Assembly: GCA_964619055.1 (NCBI GenBank)
Contig: CAZUDB010000040.1
Span: 1 to 33,353, forward strand
Source of the DNA: CAYVUM01 sp964619055
GTDB lineage: Bacteria; Pseudomonadota; Alphaproteobacteria; Rhodospirillales; Defluviicoccaceae
DNA length: 33,353 nt
Reading direction: 5' to 3'
The notes beneath the pieces are model-generated. The model saw only the letters and a list, made by a program, of their open reading frames with translations. It ran no database searches and had not been told where the DNA came from. Position numbers and translations under genes: made by a program. Shown here one piece after another: positions 15,897 to 24,141 of the stretch (within the stretch, counting starts at the first letter, position 1; every line of letters begins with the position of its first letter).

Positions 15897-17774
15897 TCAA
15901 GCCGAAAGGGTTTCAAAGACATCTCCGTCGGGGGAGTGGCCAACGATATGGCATTGATGCCATAGCGCATAAAACAACAGAATCCAGGCGGCCTGGTCCA
16001 CTCGGGGCCGGGATGTTACCGAGGCGAACAGCGCCTCCACACGCCCTGGGTGACAGGCCGCCGCTACGCCGGGCTGGCGGGCAACCAGGCGACCCAAATC
16101 GCTCGCACGGCTCGCCATCCAGTACGCCACCGGAACCGTGAACCCCTTTTTGGCCGCAAACGGGCGCGACGCTGGCAAAGCGTCGGCCAGCCAACGCCGC
16201 AGGAGGGACTTTCCAAGCCCGCCGCTGATCTTGAGACGATCCGGCAGCAAGAACACGAAGCTCGCTACACTTGGATCGAGAAACGGCACGCGACCCTCGA
16301 CGCCCTGCGCCATCAGGCATCGGTCCAGCTTGCTGAGCAGGTCATTGGGAAGCCAATCGGCCACGTCTACGGCCTGGGCGACCTGAAGACGAGTCCGACT
16401 GCTCTGCGCCGCCGCGGATTCCGAACGGGCGATGCCATCGCGCCAGCCGCTTCCGTCCACCAATACGTCAAGGCCGTCGAAGACACCGCGGTGTCGCATC
16501 GGTCGACCGCCCAGCAACGGCGACCGCACACAACGACGGTAGCGGCCATACCCGCCGAACAGCTCGTCACCGCCTTCGCCCGTGAGCACAACCTTGATGT
16601 CCGCTTGGCGCGCTACGTTCGCCAACCGAAACGCGGGCAACGTCGCATAGTCAGCGACGGGATCATCAAGGCAATTCGCGACCTTGGGCAGCAATGTCCA
16701 GAAATCTTCGGCTCTGAACTCTACCTCGACATGCTCAGCACCTACAGCGCTCGCCATCGCCCGGGCGTCGGCCCGCTCATCGTGAACGGGACCGTCGGGA
16801 AAGCCGGCCGTGAAGGCAACGACCGGGTCCTGGCTCAAGCGTGCCATGGCGGCCAGGATGGCGGCCGAGTCGATACCACCGGAAAGGAAAAGACCATAGG
16901 GCACGTCGGCGCGGCTGTGGACGGTGACGCTGTCCATCAGGATAGCGTCCAAGCGCTCCAGCGCCTTCTCCTCGTCCAGCACAAGTGGGGCACCGTCGGG
17001 CAAGGCCGGGCGCGTTCGCATCTCGCTGATCCGACCGCGCTCAACGACGATCGTCTCACCGGGCAACACCCGACTGACGCCTGCGAAAATGGAGGCCCGC
17101 CCCGTCGTGAATTGGAGCTGGAGCAACTCGTCCCGAGCCGGGCGTCGCAGTACGGGTGACGCTAGGCCGGCTTTGAACAGGGCCTGAGGTTCAGATGCAA
17201 ACGCAAACCCCTCATCGGTCTCCAAGTAATAGAGCGGCTTAATACCGAAGGGATCGCGACTAAGGACCAGGCGGCCCGTGTCATTTCCGGTTCGGATCGG
17301 CTCCGCTCCGGGCCGGGGGTCGTGGATTGCAAGAGCATACATTCCGCGCAGGTGATCTGCAAAGCCGAGGCCGTGATCCTCATAGAGGATCAAAGGCGTT
17401 TCACAATCCGAGCGCGTCACAAAGCGATGCTCGCCAACCTGGGACCGCACCAATGGGTCGTTGTAGATTTCACCGTTGGCGATCAGAGCAAGCCAACTCT
17501 CGTAGGTCGGAACCTGACCGTTCCCACCGCTGCGAATAGCATCCTGCCCCCGCTCGACAGGCGCGCTTGCCAGATCCAGGTTGGCAAACAGCGGCTGATC
17601 ACCTGTTTCAAGGTCAACGATCGCCAGTCGGGTGTGGACCAAGCCCAGTCCACCAGACACCGTCCATCGTCGACCGTCGGGACCGCGATGGCCAAGGGCA
17701 TCGGCCAGCTTTTCCAGCAAGCCCGGCGTGGGCGGGCGGCCATGGCGATCCATGACGCCAGCTATGCCGCACAT
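15897..17774 (-). CDS. Glutamine-dependent asparagine-synthase-type amidotransferase
   Basis: The start at 17774 gives MCGIAG, whose Cys2 is the glutaminase nucleophile; a longer reading would bury it. The protein has 625 residues. The N-terminal class II glutaminase half includes HRGPDG, 'HTRLAIVDL', NGEIYN (about 100-105) and SRDPFGIKPLYY. The synthetase half has the PP-loop SGGIDS at 298-303 and 'TGEGGDELFGGYGRY'. About 25 extra residues (65-92) sit before NGEIYN. The gene overlaps the preceding glycosyltransferase gene by 13 bp. In LPS or exopolysaccharide clusters such proteins often amidate a sugar carboxylate instead of making free asparagine. That role is inferred from position; true AsnB remains possible. 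Confidence 0.88.
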   Translation of the reverse strand: MCGIAGVMDRHGRPPTPGLLEKLADALGHRGPDGRRWTVSGGLGLVHTRLAIVDLETGDQPLFANLDLASAPVERGQDAIRSGGNGQVPTYESWLALIANGEIYNDPLVRSQVGEHRFVTRSDCETPLILYEDHGLGFADHLRGMYALAIHDPRPGAEPIRTGNDTGRLVLSRDPFGIKPLYYLETDEGFAFASEPQALFKAGLASPVLRRPARDELLQLQFTTGRASIFAGVSRVLPGETIVVERGRISEMRTRPALPDGAPLVLDEEKALERLDAILMDSVTVHSRADVPYGLFLSGGIDSAAILAAMARLSQDPVVAFTAGFPDGPVHDERADARAMASAVGAEHVEVEFRAEDFWTLLPKVANCLDDPVADYATLPAFRLANVARQADIKVVLTGEGGDELFGGYGRYRRCVRSPLLGGRPMRHRGVFDGLDVLVDGSGWRDGIARSESAAAQSSRTRLQVAQAVDVADWLPNDLLSKLDRCLMAQGVEGRVPFLDPSVASFVFLLPDRLKISGGLGKSLLRRWLADALPASRPFAAKKGFTVPVAYWMASRASDLGRLVARQPGVAAACHPGRVEALFASVTSRPRVDQAAWILLFYALWHQCHIVGHSPDGDVFETLSA

Positions 17775-18847
17775 GAAACGGTACCGTCCGGTTTGCCGGC
17801 CGAACCACCCGAACCGGATGGATCGGCAATTGTGCGAAGGAAAGCGAGCCACTGCCCGACCACCGCTGGTTCGCTAAAGTCTCGCTCCCACACTTGGTGC
17901 CCGGATACGGCAAGCTCGTTGGCCAACGTAGCATCGTTGATAAGGCGGCGAATGGCGGCGGCCAAGGAGATCCAATCATCAACGGCAACCAGGAGCCCAG
18001 TCTCGCCATCGCGAATGAGCTGCCGGGGCCCCTGGCTTGCGGCAGCAACCGCGGGCACGCCATGGGCCCAGGCCTCCAACACAACGTTGCCGAGCGGCTC
18101 GTGACGCGATGGGCAAACGAAAACGTCGGCGGCGCCCAAAATGCCAGAGGGGTCGTCCCGCCACCCCAGGAATGAGATCCGCGGTGTTATGCCGAGTTCG
18201 ACGGCCAGGGCCATAAGAGCATCCGCCTCGGGACCGGCCCCGGCCAACCACAAGTAAACGTCCGGCAGGTCTGCCATCGCTTTCAGCAGCACATCGAAGG
18301 CCTTGTTGCGGTGAAGCCGGCCAAGGGCCACCACCACGGGAGCCTCAAGCGGCGTCTGGAGCGAGGCCCTCACCACCGCACGCTGATCGTCTTCCGGTTT
18401 GGCCGGAGCCGGCACGAAGTTCGGGACGTAGTGGACGCGGTCGCGAGAAAAGCCGGCGCCCACGAGATACCCGACCAGATCGATTGTGTTGGCGATCAGG
18501 TGATCGCACGCACTGTAATACTTTGGATCGTAGTAACCGCCGAGCCGACCGACGTGGACGAAGGAGCCGCGCGGGCAGGCCGCTGTCGCACGATTCATCC
18601 AACTGACCAAGATGTCGGGGCGAAACGACTTGATGGCGTGCCGCAGTTTCCAGCGAGTAGGCAAATCGAGCGGACCACCGAATCGGAGTTGCGTCGTGGG
18701 AACGCCGGCGGCTTCGAGCGCCGCCGCCCGTTCGGAATGGCGACGGATCACGGCATGCTGAAAGACGCCGGCCTGCTGCAAGGACGGCACCAAGCGCGCG
18801 AAGAACGCCTCGGCTCCGCCATACGCGGCGCCGGCCATAACTTGCAT
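17762..18847 (-). CDS. Glycosyltransferase family 4 (GT-B fold)
   Basis: Encodes 361 residues starting MQVMAGAAYGGAEAFFARL, the glycine-rich N-terminal loop of GT4 enzymes. The nucleotide-sugar part has 'VVALGRLHRNKAFDVLLKA' and the retaining-GT motif 'FVCPSRHEPLGNVVLEAWAHG', with the E-x7-E pattern (EPLGNVVLE). It transfers a sugar from a nucleotide donor with retention of configuration, probably to an LPS core or cell-surface glycan on the cytoplasmic face. The acceptor and donor are unknown. It starts 14 bp after the GT2 stop and its 3' end overlaps the amidotransferase start, so the four genes are probably one transcript. Confidence 0.88.
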   Translation of the reverse strand: MQVMAGAAYGGAEAFFARLVPSLQQAGVFQHAVIRRHSERAAALEAAGVPTTQLRFGGPLDLPTRWKLRHAIKSFRPDILVSWMNRATAACPRGSFVHVGRLGGYYDPKYYSACDHLIANTIDLVGYLVGAGFSRDRVHYVPNFVPAPAKPEDDQRAVVRASLQTPLEAPVVVALGRLHRNKAFDVLLKAMADLPDVYLWLAGAGPEADALMALAVELGITPRISFLGWRDDPSGILGAADVFVCPSRHEPLGNVVLEAWAHGVPAVAAASQGPRQLIRDGETGLLVAVDDWISLAAAIRRLINDATLANELAVSGHQVWERDFSEPAVVGQWLAFLRTIADPSGSGGSAGKPDGTVSCAA

Positions 18848-18861
18848 TACGCGGATCGAGG

Positions 18862-19662
18862 TTATCGCGATGGGCCCGCCCCCGCATCATCGGTTTCCAG
18901 CGTTGCCTTAAGGTAAGACAGCAACGGATACAATCCGGCGCAAACAGCGAGCAACACCCCCCATCCCCCTTCACGGTAGCCCCTGCGACCGATGTAGCAC
19001 TTGATGAAACGGGAAAACAGCCGCCGCACGTTTCCGGCCAGGGTGCCCATGTTGCCCGACGCGCGTAGATCACATGCCTTCGCGCTAGAGTAACGATCCA
19101 GCCGGCGCAGCATATCGGAGATGTCGCGGTCGACATGGTGGATTAAGGCGTGGTGTAGACGCGCACCTTTGTCACCGGTCCAAGTCAATGATGGATGGAC
19201 CCGTTGTTGCCCCCATACCTTGGTGCCGGCACGAAATAACCGGGGCACGGCCGTGGTCCCGAATGAGCCGCCCCACCCCCAGCGGATCAATCTATCGCCG
19301 ACATAGTTATCGACCGGAATTTCATGCCAGTCGGCTGGGCTGGCCGTGATCTGTGCCATAATCTCGGCGGCAAGCTCGGCCGGCACCCGCTCGTCGGCAT
19401 CGACCTCCAGCACCCAATCGCCGTGGCATGTCTCGATCCCGGCGTTGCGGCGGTCGCCCTCCAACTCCCAAGCTCCGTCGAGCAGACGCGCTCCATAAGC
19501 GTGCGCCACCGCGGATGAGCCATCGCTGCACCGGTCCAGTACCACAACGAGCTCATCGGCAAACTGCAGGCTTTCCAGACAACCCGGCAAACGCGCTTCC
19601 TCGTTGTGTGCAACGACCAGAGCCGAAAGCCGCGGGTGGTCTCGCAGTGATGCGGCGGTCAT
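18862..19662 (-). CDS. Glycosyltransferase family 2, WaaE/KdtX-like
   Basis: The start ATG at 19662 overlaps the stop of the preceding GT9 gene as ATGA, the classic coupling arrangement, and gives 266 residues starting MTAASLRDHPRLSALVVAHN. Motifs: 'AHNEEARLPGCLESL', 'ADELVVVLDRCSDGS', and the donor-binding 'VLEVDADERV' (the DxD-like motif). The C-terminal 'RLFSRFIKCYIGRRGYREG...GVLLAVCAGLYPLLSYLKA' is an amphipathic membrane-associated end, as in LPS-core glucosyltransferases of the WaaE type. Donor and acceptor cannot be read from the sequence. Confidence 0.87.
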   Translation of the reverse strand: MTAASLRDHPRLSALVVAHNEEARLPGCLESLQFADELVVVLDRCSDGSSAVAHAYGARLLDGAWELEGDRRNAGIETCHGDWVLEVDADERVPAELAAEIMAQITASPADWHEIPVDNYVGDRLIRWGWGGSFGTTAVPRLFRAGTKVWGQQRVHPSLTWTGDKGARLHHALIHHVDRDISDMLRRLDRYSSAKACDLRASGNMGTLAGNVRRLFSRFIKCYIGRRGYREGGWGVLLAVCAGLYPLLSYLKATLETDDAGAGPSR

Positions 19663-20627
19663 GCCGTCACCCTTTCGTTTGCGACCCGGGTCCACAACGC
19701 GACGGCTGCGGCCTCAACGCGATCCACGTCCAAGCCGTCCATCAAAAGTCCTGGCGCCTGGGGGTCATACCCCGGCCCCACCAAGTCAGCATAGCTGGCC
19801 GGCGTCCGAACCGCAGCGCACAGCGGCCCCCACGGTGCATAGAGGTCATCGCGACTGGGGCCGAACAAGCCGAGTGTCGGCACGCCAACGGCCGCCGCCA
19901 TGTGCATCAACCCGGAGTCGTTGCCCACGTACAGGGTCGCGCGCTGCAAACAAGCGGCCACATCGAGCAGGTCGAGGCGTCCGATCAAATCGATGCAGCG
20001 GCTGGCAGGCAGAACCGCCAGAAGTGGCGCTACGGCCTCGCGCTCGCTGGCATGCCCGAACAAGGCGACACGCGCACCGGGAAGAATACCGCCCGCTCCG
20101 GTCAACCGCTTGATCAGGGCGGCGAAGCGGTCCGCTGGCCAGGTCTTGGCATGCCAATTGGCCGTTGGCCCAATGGCTAGAACAGGCGGGCCGTCTGGTA
20201 TGGCAGCGTTGGCACGCTCCCGGTTGCGATCAGCGAGCCAAAGACGCGGTGATGGGGGGGGGACTTCCACGCCGAGGAGCCGGCCGAGACTGACCACGCG
20301 GTGCACACCGTTGTCTGGGCTGCCTTTGTGCAATTGGCGCCGGGCCCACAAGCATCGGGTGATCGGCGCGCCACGCAAGTCCACGAGCGTATCCCAGGAA
20401 TGGCCCGCCGTGGCCGCCCAAAATCGCAGCCAATGGAGTGACAAGGGCTGCTTCTCCAAGACGACAATCCGATCAAGACCAGGCACAGCCGTGAACAGCG
20501 GAGCCGCCGGCGCACCGCAGGCGATCGTGACACGCATTTCCGGCCCTTCGGTGATGAGATGCTGGAGCAAGCCGGTCGACAACACAGCATCGCCAACTCG
20601 GGTGGCCGTTACGAACAGAAGCTTCAT
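19659..20627 (-). CDS. Glycosyltransferase family 9 (LPS heptosyltransferase type)
   Basis: The start at 20627 begins MKLLFVTATRVGDAVLSTGL, which is where family members begin; the 18 codons upstream look non-native. The protein has 322 residues. Motifs: 'DLRGAPITRCLWAR', 'IGPTANWHAKTWPADRFAAL' (N-terminal end of the second Rossmann domain) and 'YVGNDSGLMHMAAAVGVPTLGLFGPS', the ADP-heptose-binding signature of WaaC/WaaF/WaaQ enzymes. It adds heptose, or a related sugar, to the LPS inner core in the cytoplasm. It is the first gene of the minus-strand operon GT9-GT2-GT4-amidotransferase. It diverges from ygfZ across 177 bp. Confidence 0.87.
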   Translation of the reverse strand: MKLLFVTATRVGDAVLSTGLLQHLITEGPEMRVTIACGAPAAPLFTAVPGLDRIVVLEKQPLSLHWLRFWAATAGHSWDTLVDLRGAPITRCLWARRQLHKGSPDNGVHRVVSLGRLLGVEVPPPSPRLWLADRNRERANAAIPDGPPVLAIGPTANWHAKTWPADRFAALIKRLTGAGGILPGARVALFGHASEREAVAPLLAVLPASRCIDLIGRLDLLDVAACLQRATLYVGNDSGLMHMAAAVGVPTLGLFGPSRDDLYAPWGPLCAAVRTPASYADLVGPGYDPQAPGLLMDGLDVDRVEAAAVALWTRVANERVTA

Positions 20628-20804
20628 CGGGCAAGCGTCCGGCGCTGGCGCCCCACTTGGTCGTTCGGAGGGCTCAACCATCCAAAAAGGCTATTGATCG
20701 AATCATCGTTTATGACTGGGACGCCCAGCGACGGATTGCAGCGATCCTGACCTGTCACCAACTCAAGCGGCATCATCAGTGATCCGTCTAAAGGGCCAAT
20801 AGGA

Positions 20805-21740
20805 ATGCCTAACCGATATGCCTGCCTGCTCGAAGACCGCGGCGTCCTATCCATCGCCGGCCCGGACGCCCGCACGTTCCTGCAGGGATTGGTCTCCAAC
20901 GACATGAACCAGGTGTCAACGACGCGGGCCCAATGGGCGGCGCTGCTGACGCCACAAGGAAAGTACCTGTTCGACTTCTTTGTGGTCGACCATAACGGTG
21001 CCCTGGTGCTGGACGGCGAGGACGCGCGTCTGACCGACCTGATTCGCAAGCTGTCCATGTACCGCCTGCGCGCCGATGTGACGATCACCGACCGGCGGGC
21101 CGACTTGGCCGTGGCCGCGGTTTGGGGCTCGGACGCGCTGTCGACACTCGGATTATCCGAGCGCGGCATCGCGGCGCCTTGGAATGATGGTGTTGCCTTT
21201 GCCGACCCGAGAACCGAGTCCATTGGCGCTCGAGTTGTGTCCCCTCGGCACGCGCTCTCGGAACACCTCCAGGCCGAGGGCTTCGAGATGGCCGACCGAT
21301 CCGGATGGGAACACGGCCGCATCGCACTCGGCCTTCCCGATGGCAGCCGTGATCTCGCGATCGAAAAAGCCATCTTGCTCGAAAACGGCTTCGACGATTG
21401 GGGTGGGATCGCTTGGGATAAGGGCTGTTGGATGGGCCAGGAGCTGACAGCGCGAACGCGGTACCGTGGGCTCGTCAAGAAACGCCTGACAATCGTCGAC
21501 GCGGATCGTCCTCTGCCGGCGTCGGGGACAGCGATCATGATGGGTGAGAAGGAGGTGGGCACCCTTCGCTCCGGCGTGGACGGCATCGCTTTGGCCCTGG
21601 TCCGATTGGACGCCCTGGCTGCGGTCGAACGCGGCGAGGCCGTGCTAACGGCCGCCGACGTGGCGATTTTGCCTCGTCTTCCTCGTCGCGCACTCACCAT
21701 GGACGAAACGGCCCTGCCCCCAACCGTTTCCGTCCGCTGA
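20805..21740 (+). CDS. ygfZ: Folate-binding YgfZ/GcvT-domain protein
   Basis: Encodes 311 residues. It begins with the GcvT-like fold 'GPDARTFLQGLVSNDM' and carries KGCWMGQE at 206-213, the conserved K-G-C-x-x-G-Q-E motif whose Cys208 is needed for activity. The preceding 'GRIALGLPDGSRDL' is also typical. YgfZ uses tetrahydrofolate and helps build or repair iron-sulfur clusters in enzymes such as MiaB. A usable AGGA ribosome binding site lies just before ATG 20805. It converges with rpmB, and there is no obvious co-transcribed partner. Confidence 0.9.
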   Translation: MPNRYACLLEDRGVLSIAGPDARTFLQGLVSNDMNQVSTTRAQWAALLTPQGKYLFDFFVVDHNGALVLDGEDARLTDLIRKLSMYRLRADVTITDRRADLAVAAVWGSDALSTLGLSERGIAAPWNDGVAFADPRTESIGARVVSPRHALSEHLQAEGFEMADRSGWEHGRIALGLPDGSRDLAIEKAILLENGFDDWGGIAWDKGCWMGQELTARTRYRGLVKKRLTIVDADRPLPASGTAIMMGEKEVGTLRSGVDGIALALVRLDALAAVERGEAVLTAADVAILPRLPRRALTMDETALPPTVSVR

Positions 21741-21773
21741 GCGCAGCGCCGCGAAGACGGCGTCGGTGAGGTC

Positions 21774-22076
21774 CTAGGAAGCGGTGCTTTCGGCCGGTCC
21801 GCGCGCACGCTCAATCTGGCGGCGAAGCCGGTACATCTCCGGTGTAAGCTGAGATTTCCGCAGCGAAAGCAGATAGGCGTCGATCCCGCCGTTGTGCTCC
21901 ACGGAGCGCAATCCTTGCGTGGAAATGCGCAACCGCACCATCCGCCGCAAGGCATCGCTGTAGACGGACGCTTGCTGCAGGTTGGGCAGAAACCGCCGAC
22001 GGGTCTTGTTGTGGGCGTGGCTGACGTTGTTGCCAGTCAAAACACCTTTACCGGTCAGGCCGCAACGCCTTGCCAT
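21774..22076 (-). CDS. rpmB: 50S ribosomal protein L28
   Basis: Encodes 100 residues, starting MARRCGLTGKGVLTGNNVSH, the signature of L28, with 'NKTRRRFLPNLQ' and the alphaproteobacterial-length C-terminal extension ('LTPEMYRLRRQIERARG'). It binds 23S rRNA in the large subunit. It stands alone with no L33 neighbour. A good sigma-70-like promoter lies about 115 bp upstream of its start on the same strand. Confidence 0.97.
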   Translation of the reverse strand: MARRCGLTGKGVLTGNNVSHAHNKTRRRFLPNLQQASVYSDALRRMVRLRISTQGLRSVEHNGGIDAYLLSLRKSQLTPEMYRLRRQIERARGPAESTAS

Positions 22077-22191
22077 CCATAATCATCCTTACAACCGAGT
22101 TGCTTGCTCGTGCTGCCGCGCCCGGGTCACATCCAGTAGACGCCATGGAGCCAAACCGGCGCCTTCGTGGAAAAGGTACCGCAGCGCACGG

Positions 22192-22220
22192 CTTGTAGAG
22201 AGCCCAACACGATTCGTCAA
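22192..22220 (-). promoter_or_regulatory. Candidate sigma-70 promoter of rpmB
   Basis: On the minus strand: -35 TTGACG (5 of 6), 17-nt spacer, -10 TACAAG (4 of 6). It lies between the icd stop and rpmB, about 115 bp ahead of the rpmB start, so rpmB is probably transcribed independently of icd. Confidence 0.5.
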
Positions 22221-22264
22221 GGTTCCAAAGGCCGGGGAACAATGACAACGGGATCGTTAGACGA

Positions 22265-23482
22265 TCAAGCGGCCATGCGGGTCGTCAAGTTCTCGTCGAG
22301 TTTCTGCAGGAACTGCTGTGTTGTCATCCATGCTTGGTCCGGGCCGATCAGGATTGCCAAGTCCTTGGTCATATGACCGCTTTCGACCGTTTCGATGCAG
22401 ACAGCCTCCAGGTTGTCGGCAAAGCGGACCACATCGGGCGTCTCATCAAAGAGACCGCGATAATGCAGCCCTCGGGTCCACGCAAAAATCGACGCGATCG
22501 GATTGGTGGAAGTTTCCTTGCCTTGCTGGTGCATACGGTAATGGCGTGTGACGGTCCCGTGCGCCGCCTCTGCCTCAACGGTTTTCCCGTCAGGCGTCAT
22601 CAACACAGACGTCATCAGGCCGAGCGAGCCAAAACCTTGCGCAACCGTATCGGACTGCACGTCGCCGTCATAATTCTTACAAGCCCACACAAAGCCGCCG
22701 TCCCATTTCAAAGCTGCAGCAACCATGTCGTCGATCAACCGGTGCTCGTAGGTAATGCCTTTCGCGTCGAACTGATCCCGAAACTCGGCATCAAAAACGT
22801 CCTGGAATAGGTCCTTGAAGCGCCCGTCATAGGCTTTCATGATCGTATTCTTCGTGGACAAGTAGAGCGGCCATCCGAGATTCAGCGCATAATTCATGCA
22901 GGCTCGTGCAAAGCCGCGGATTGAATCGTCCAGGTTGTACATGGCCATGGTCACGCCCCCGCCGGGGAACTGGAACACTTCATGCTCGATGGCGGGCGAC
23001 CCGTCCGCGGGCTGAAATTTTATGGTTAACGTACCGGCACCCGGAACCACAAAGTCCGTGGCGCGGTACTGATCACCAAATGCGTGGCGGCCAATCACGA
23101 TCGGCCGTGTCCAGCCCGGCACCAAGCGCGGCACGTTATTACAAATGATTGGCTGGCGAAATACCGTACCACCAAGAATGTTTCGAATGGTTCCATTCGG
23201 TGACCGCCACATCTTTTTCAAACCAAACTCTTCTACGCGGTCTTCATCAGGCGTGATTGTTGCACACTTAACACCGACACCACACTCTTTCACCGCGTTA
23301 GCACAATCTATTGTTACTTGATCATCGGTCGCGTCACGACTTTGTATTGATAAATCATAGTACTTGAGATCAACGTCCAAGTACGGGAGAATAAGTTTTT
23401 CTTTAATGAACTCCCAAATGATGCGAGTCATTTCATCCCCGTCGATTTCGACGATCGGGTTTTTGACCTTGATTTTTGTCAT
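22265..23482 (-). CDS. icd: NADP-dependent isocitrate dehydrogenase (eukaryote-type)
   Basis: The start at 23482 gives 405 residues beginning MTKIKVKNPIVEIDGDEMTR. This is the type shared by alphaproteobacteria and mitochondria. Substrate residues keep human IDH1 numbering: Ser94 (WRSPNGT), Arg100, Arg109 (GGTVFRQP) and Arg132 (GRHAFGDQYRATD). 'KYDGDVQSD'-like metal-site residues read 'CKNYDGDVQSD' and the cofactor loop is AAHGTVTRHYR, consistent with NADP. It makes 2-oxoglutarate and NADPH in the TCA cycle. Its 5' third (about 23140-23480) is clearly AT-richer (near 43% GC by count) than the rest of the gene (around 62%). A good GAGGG ribosome binding site precedes the start. Confidence 0.97.
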   Translation of the reverse strand: MTKIKVKNPIVEIDGDEMTRIIWEFIKEKLILPYLDVDLKYYDLSIQSRDATDDQVTIDCANAVKECGVGVKCATITPDEDRVEEFGLKKMWRSPNGTIRNILGGTVFRQPIICNNVPRLVPGWTRPIVIGRHAFGDQYRATDFVVPGAGTLTIKFQPADGSPAIEHEVFQFPGGGVTMAMYNLDDSIRGFARACMNYALNLGWPLYLSTKNTIMKAYDGRFKDLFQDVFDAEFRDQFDAKGITYEHRLIDDMVAAALKWDGGFVWACKNYDGDVQSDTVAQGFGSLGLMTSVLMTPDGKTVEAEAAHGTVTRHYRMHQQGKETSTNPIASIFAWTRGLHYRGLFDETPDVVRFADNLEAVCIETVESGHMTKDLAILIGPDQAWMTTQQFLQKLDENLTTRMAA

Positions 23483-23578
23483 GACCCTCGTTCTCCCCAT
23501 CATCCGATGTTAATTGTCCGCGGCGCTCAGCGATCTGCCTCGACACGTTCCGCGCAGACAGCCCGCTGACAGGCCGCG

Positions 23579-23608
23579 ACCCTAAGCACAAGCTCGCGAT
23601 CTTGGCAA
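23579..23608 (-). promoter_or_regulatory. Candidate promoter of icd
   Basis: On the minus strand: -35 TTGCCA (5 of 6), 18-nt spacer, -10 TAGGGT (3 of 6), about 95 bp ahead of the icd start. The -10 is weak but of a form seen in GC-rich alphaproteobacteria. Confidence 0.3.
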
Positions 23609-23757
23609 GCCGACGCCTCGCGATGCGGGTCCCGCTATCTATGCGTCGGCGTTTCATTCACACGGTGCGGATCTGTTCCGATCGTGGTAGCACACACTCG
23701 ACCTAGCGCGCACACCCGGTGCCGCCAACGGTTCTTGCCGTGTTTCGGGATCTGATC

Positions 23758-24141
23758 ATGAACTTCGAGAAAGTCGTCTTTGGGTTTTTCCTCATTCTCG
23801 CGCTCACGCTAAATGTCGGCTTCGTGGTTGGCGATATCGACAATCCGACCCACCATCACAGCGTCGAGTTTTTCTTTGTTGTGCTTGTCAATATTGTCGC
23901 GACCATTCTGAAGCTTGGCGATCGAACGCAAATCGGCGCTTTGCTACTCGCCTCCAGCCTGGTCGCTGACCTGCAGCTCATCGCGGCCTCCGTGGTATGG
24001 GCACACTCCCTGCATGTGTCCGAGGCCGGCCTAACGGGTGACGACATGGTGACCATCGTCTCGCTGTCGATGGGGGCGCTCGTGGCCAACGTGGTTTCGG
24101 TCACGGTGTTCGTTGCCGAAACAGTGATGTTGCGCCGATGA
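23758..24141 (+). CDS. DUF6394-type small membrane protein
   Basis: The start at ATG 23758 gives 127 residues beginning MNFEKVVFGFFLILALTLN; a GTG reading from 23719 adds 13 atypical residues. Four hydrophobic segments are visible: about 7-26, 38-52, 63-82 and 101-122. 'VGDIDNPTHHHSVEFFFVVLVNIVATILKLGDRTQ' holds the family's conserved core, with a HHH cluster between the first two helices. The function is unknown. It overlaps the following potassium channel gene as ATGA, so the two are translationally coupled and may work together, for example as a channel partner. Confidence 0.75.
   Translation: MNFEKVVFGFFLILALTLNVGFVVGDIDNPTHHHSVEFFFVVLVNIVATILKLGDRTQIGALLLASSLVADLQLIAASVVWAHSLHVSEAGLTGDDMVTIVSLSMGALVANVVSVTVFVAETVMLRR

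Noticed and set aside
16050..17159. 369-codon plus-strand open frame opposite the amidotransferase gene
   Set aside because: Antisense shadow with low-complexity Arg/Gln-rich content and no family pattern.
21741..21773. Hairpin CGCCG / CGGCG between ygfZ and rpmB as a terminator
   Set aside because: Only 5 bp with no T-run; too weak to call.
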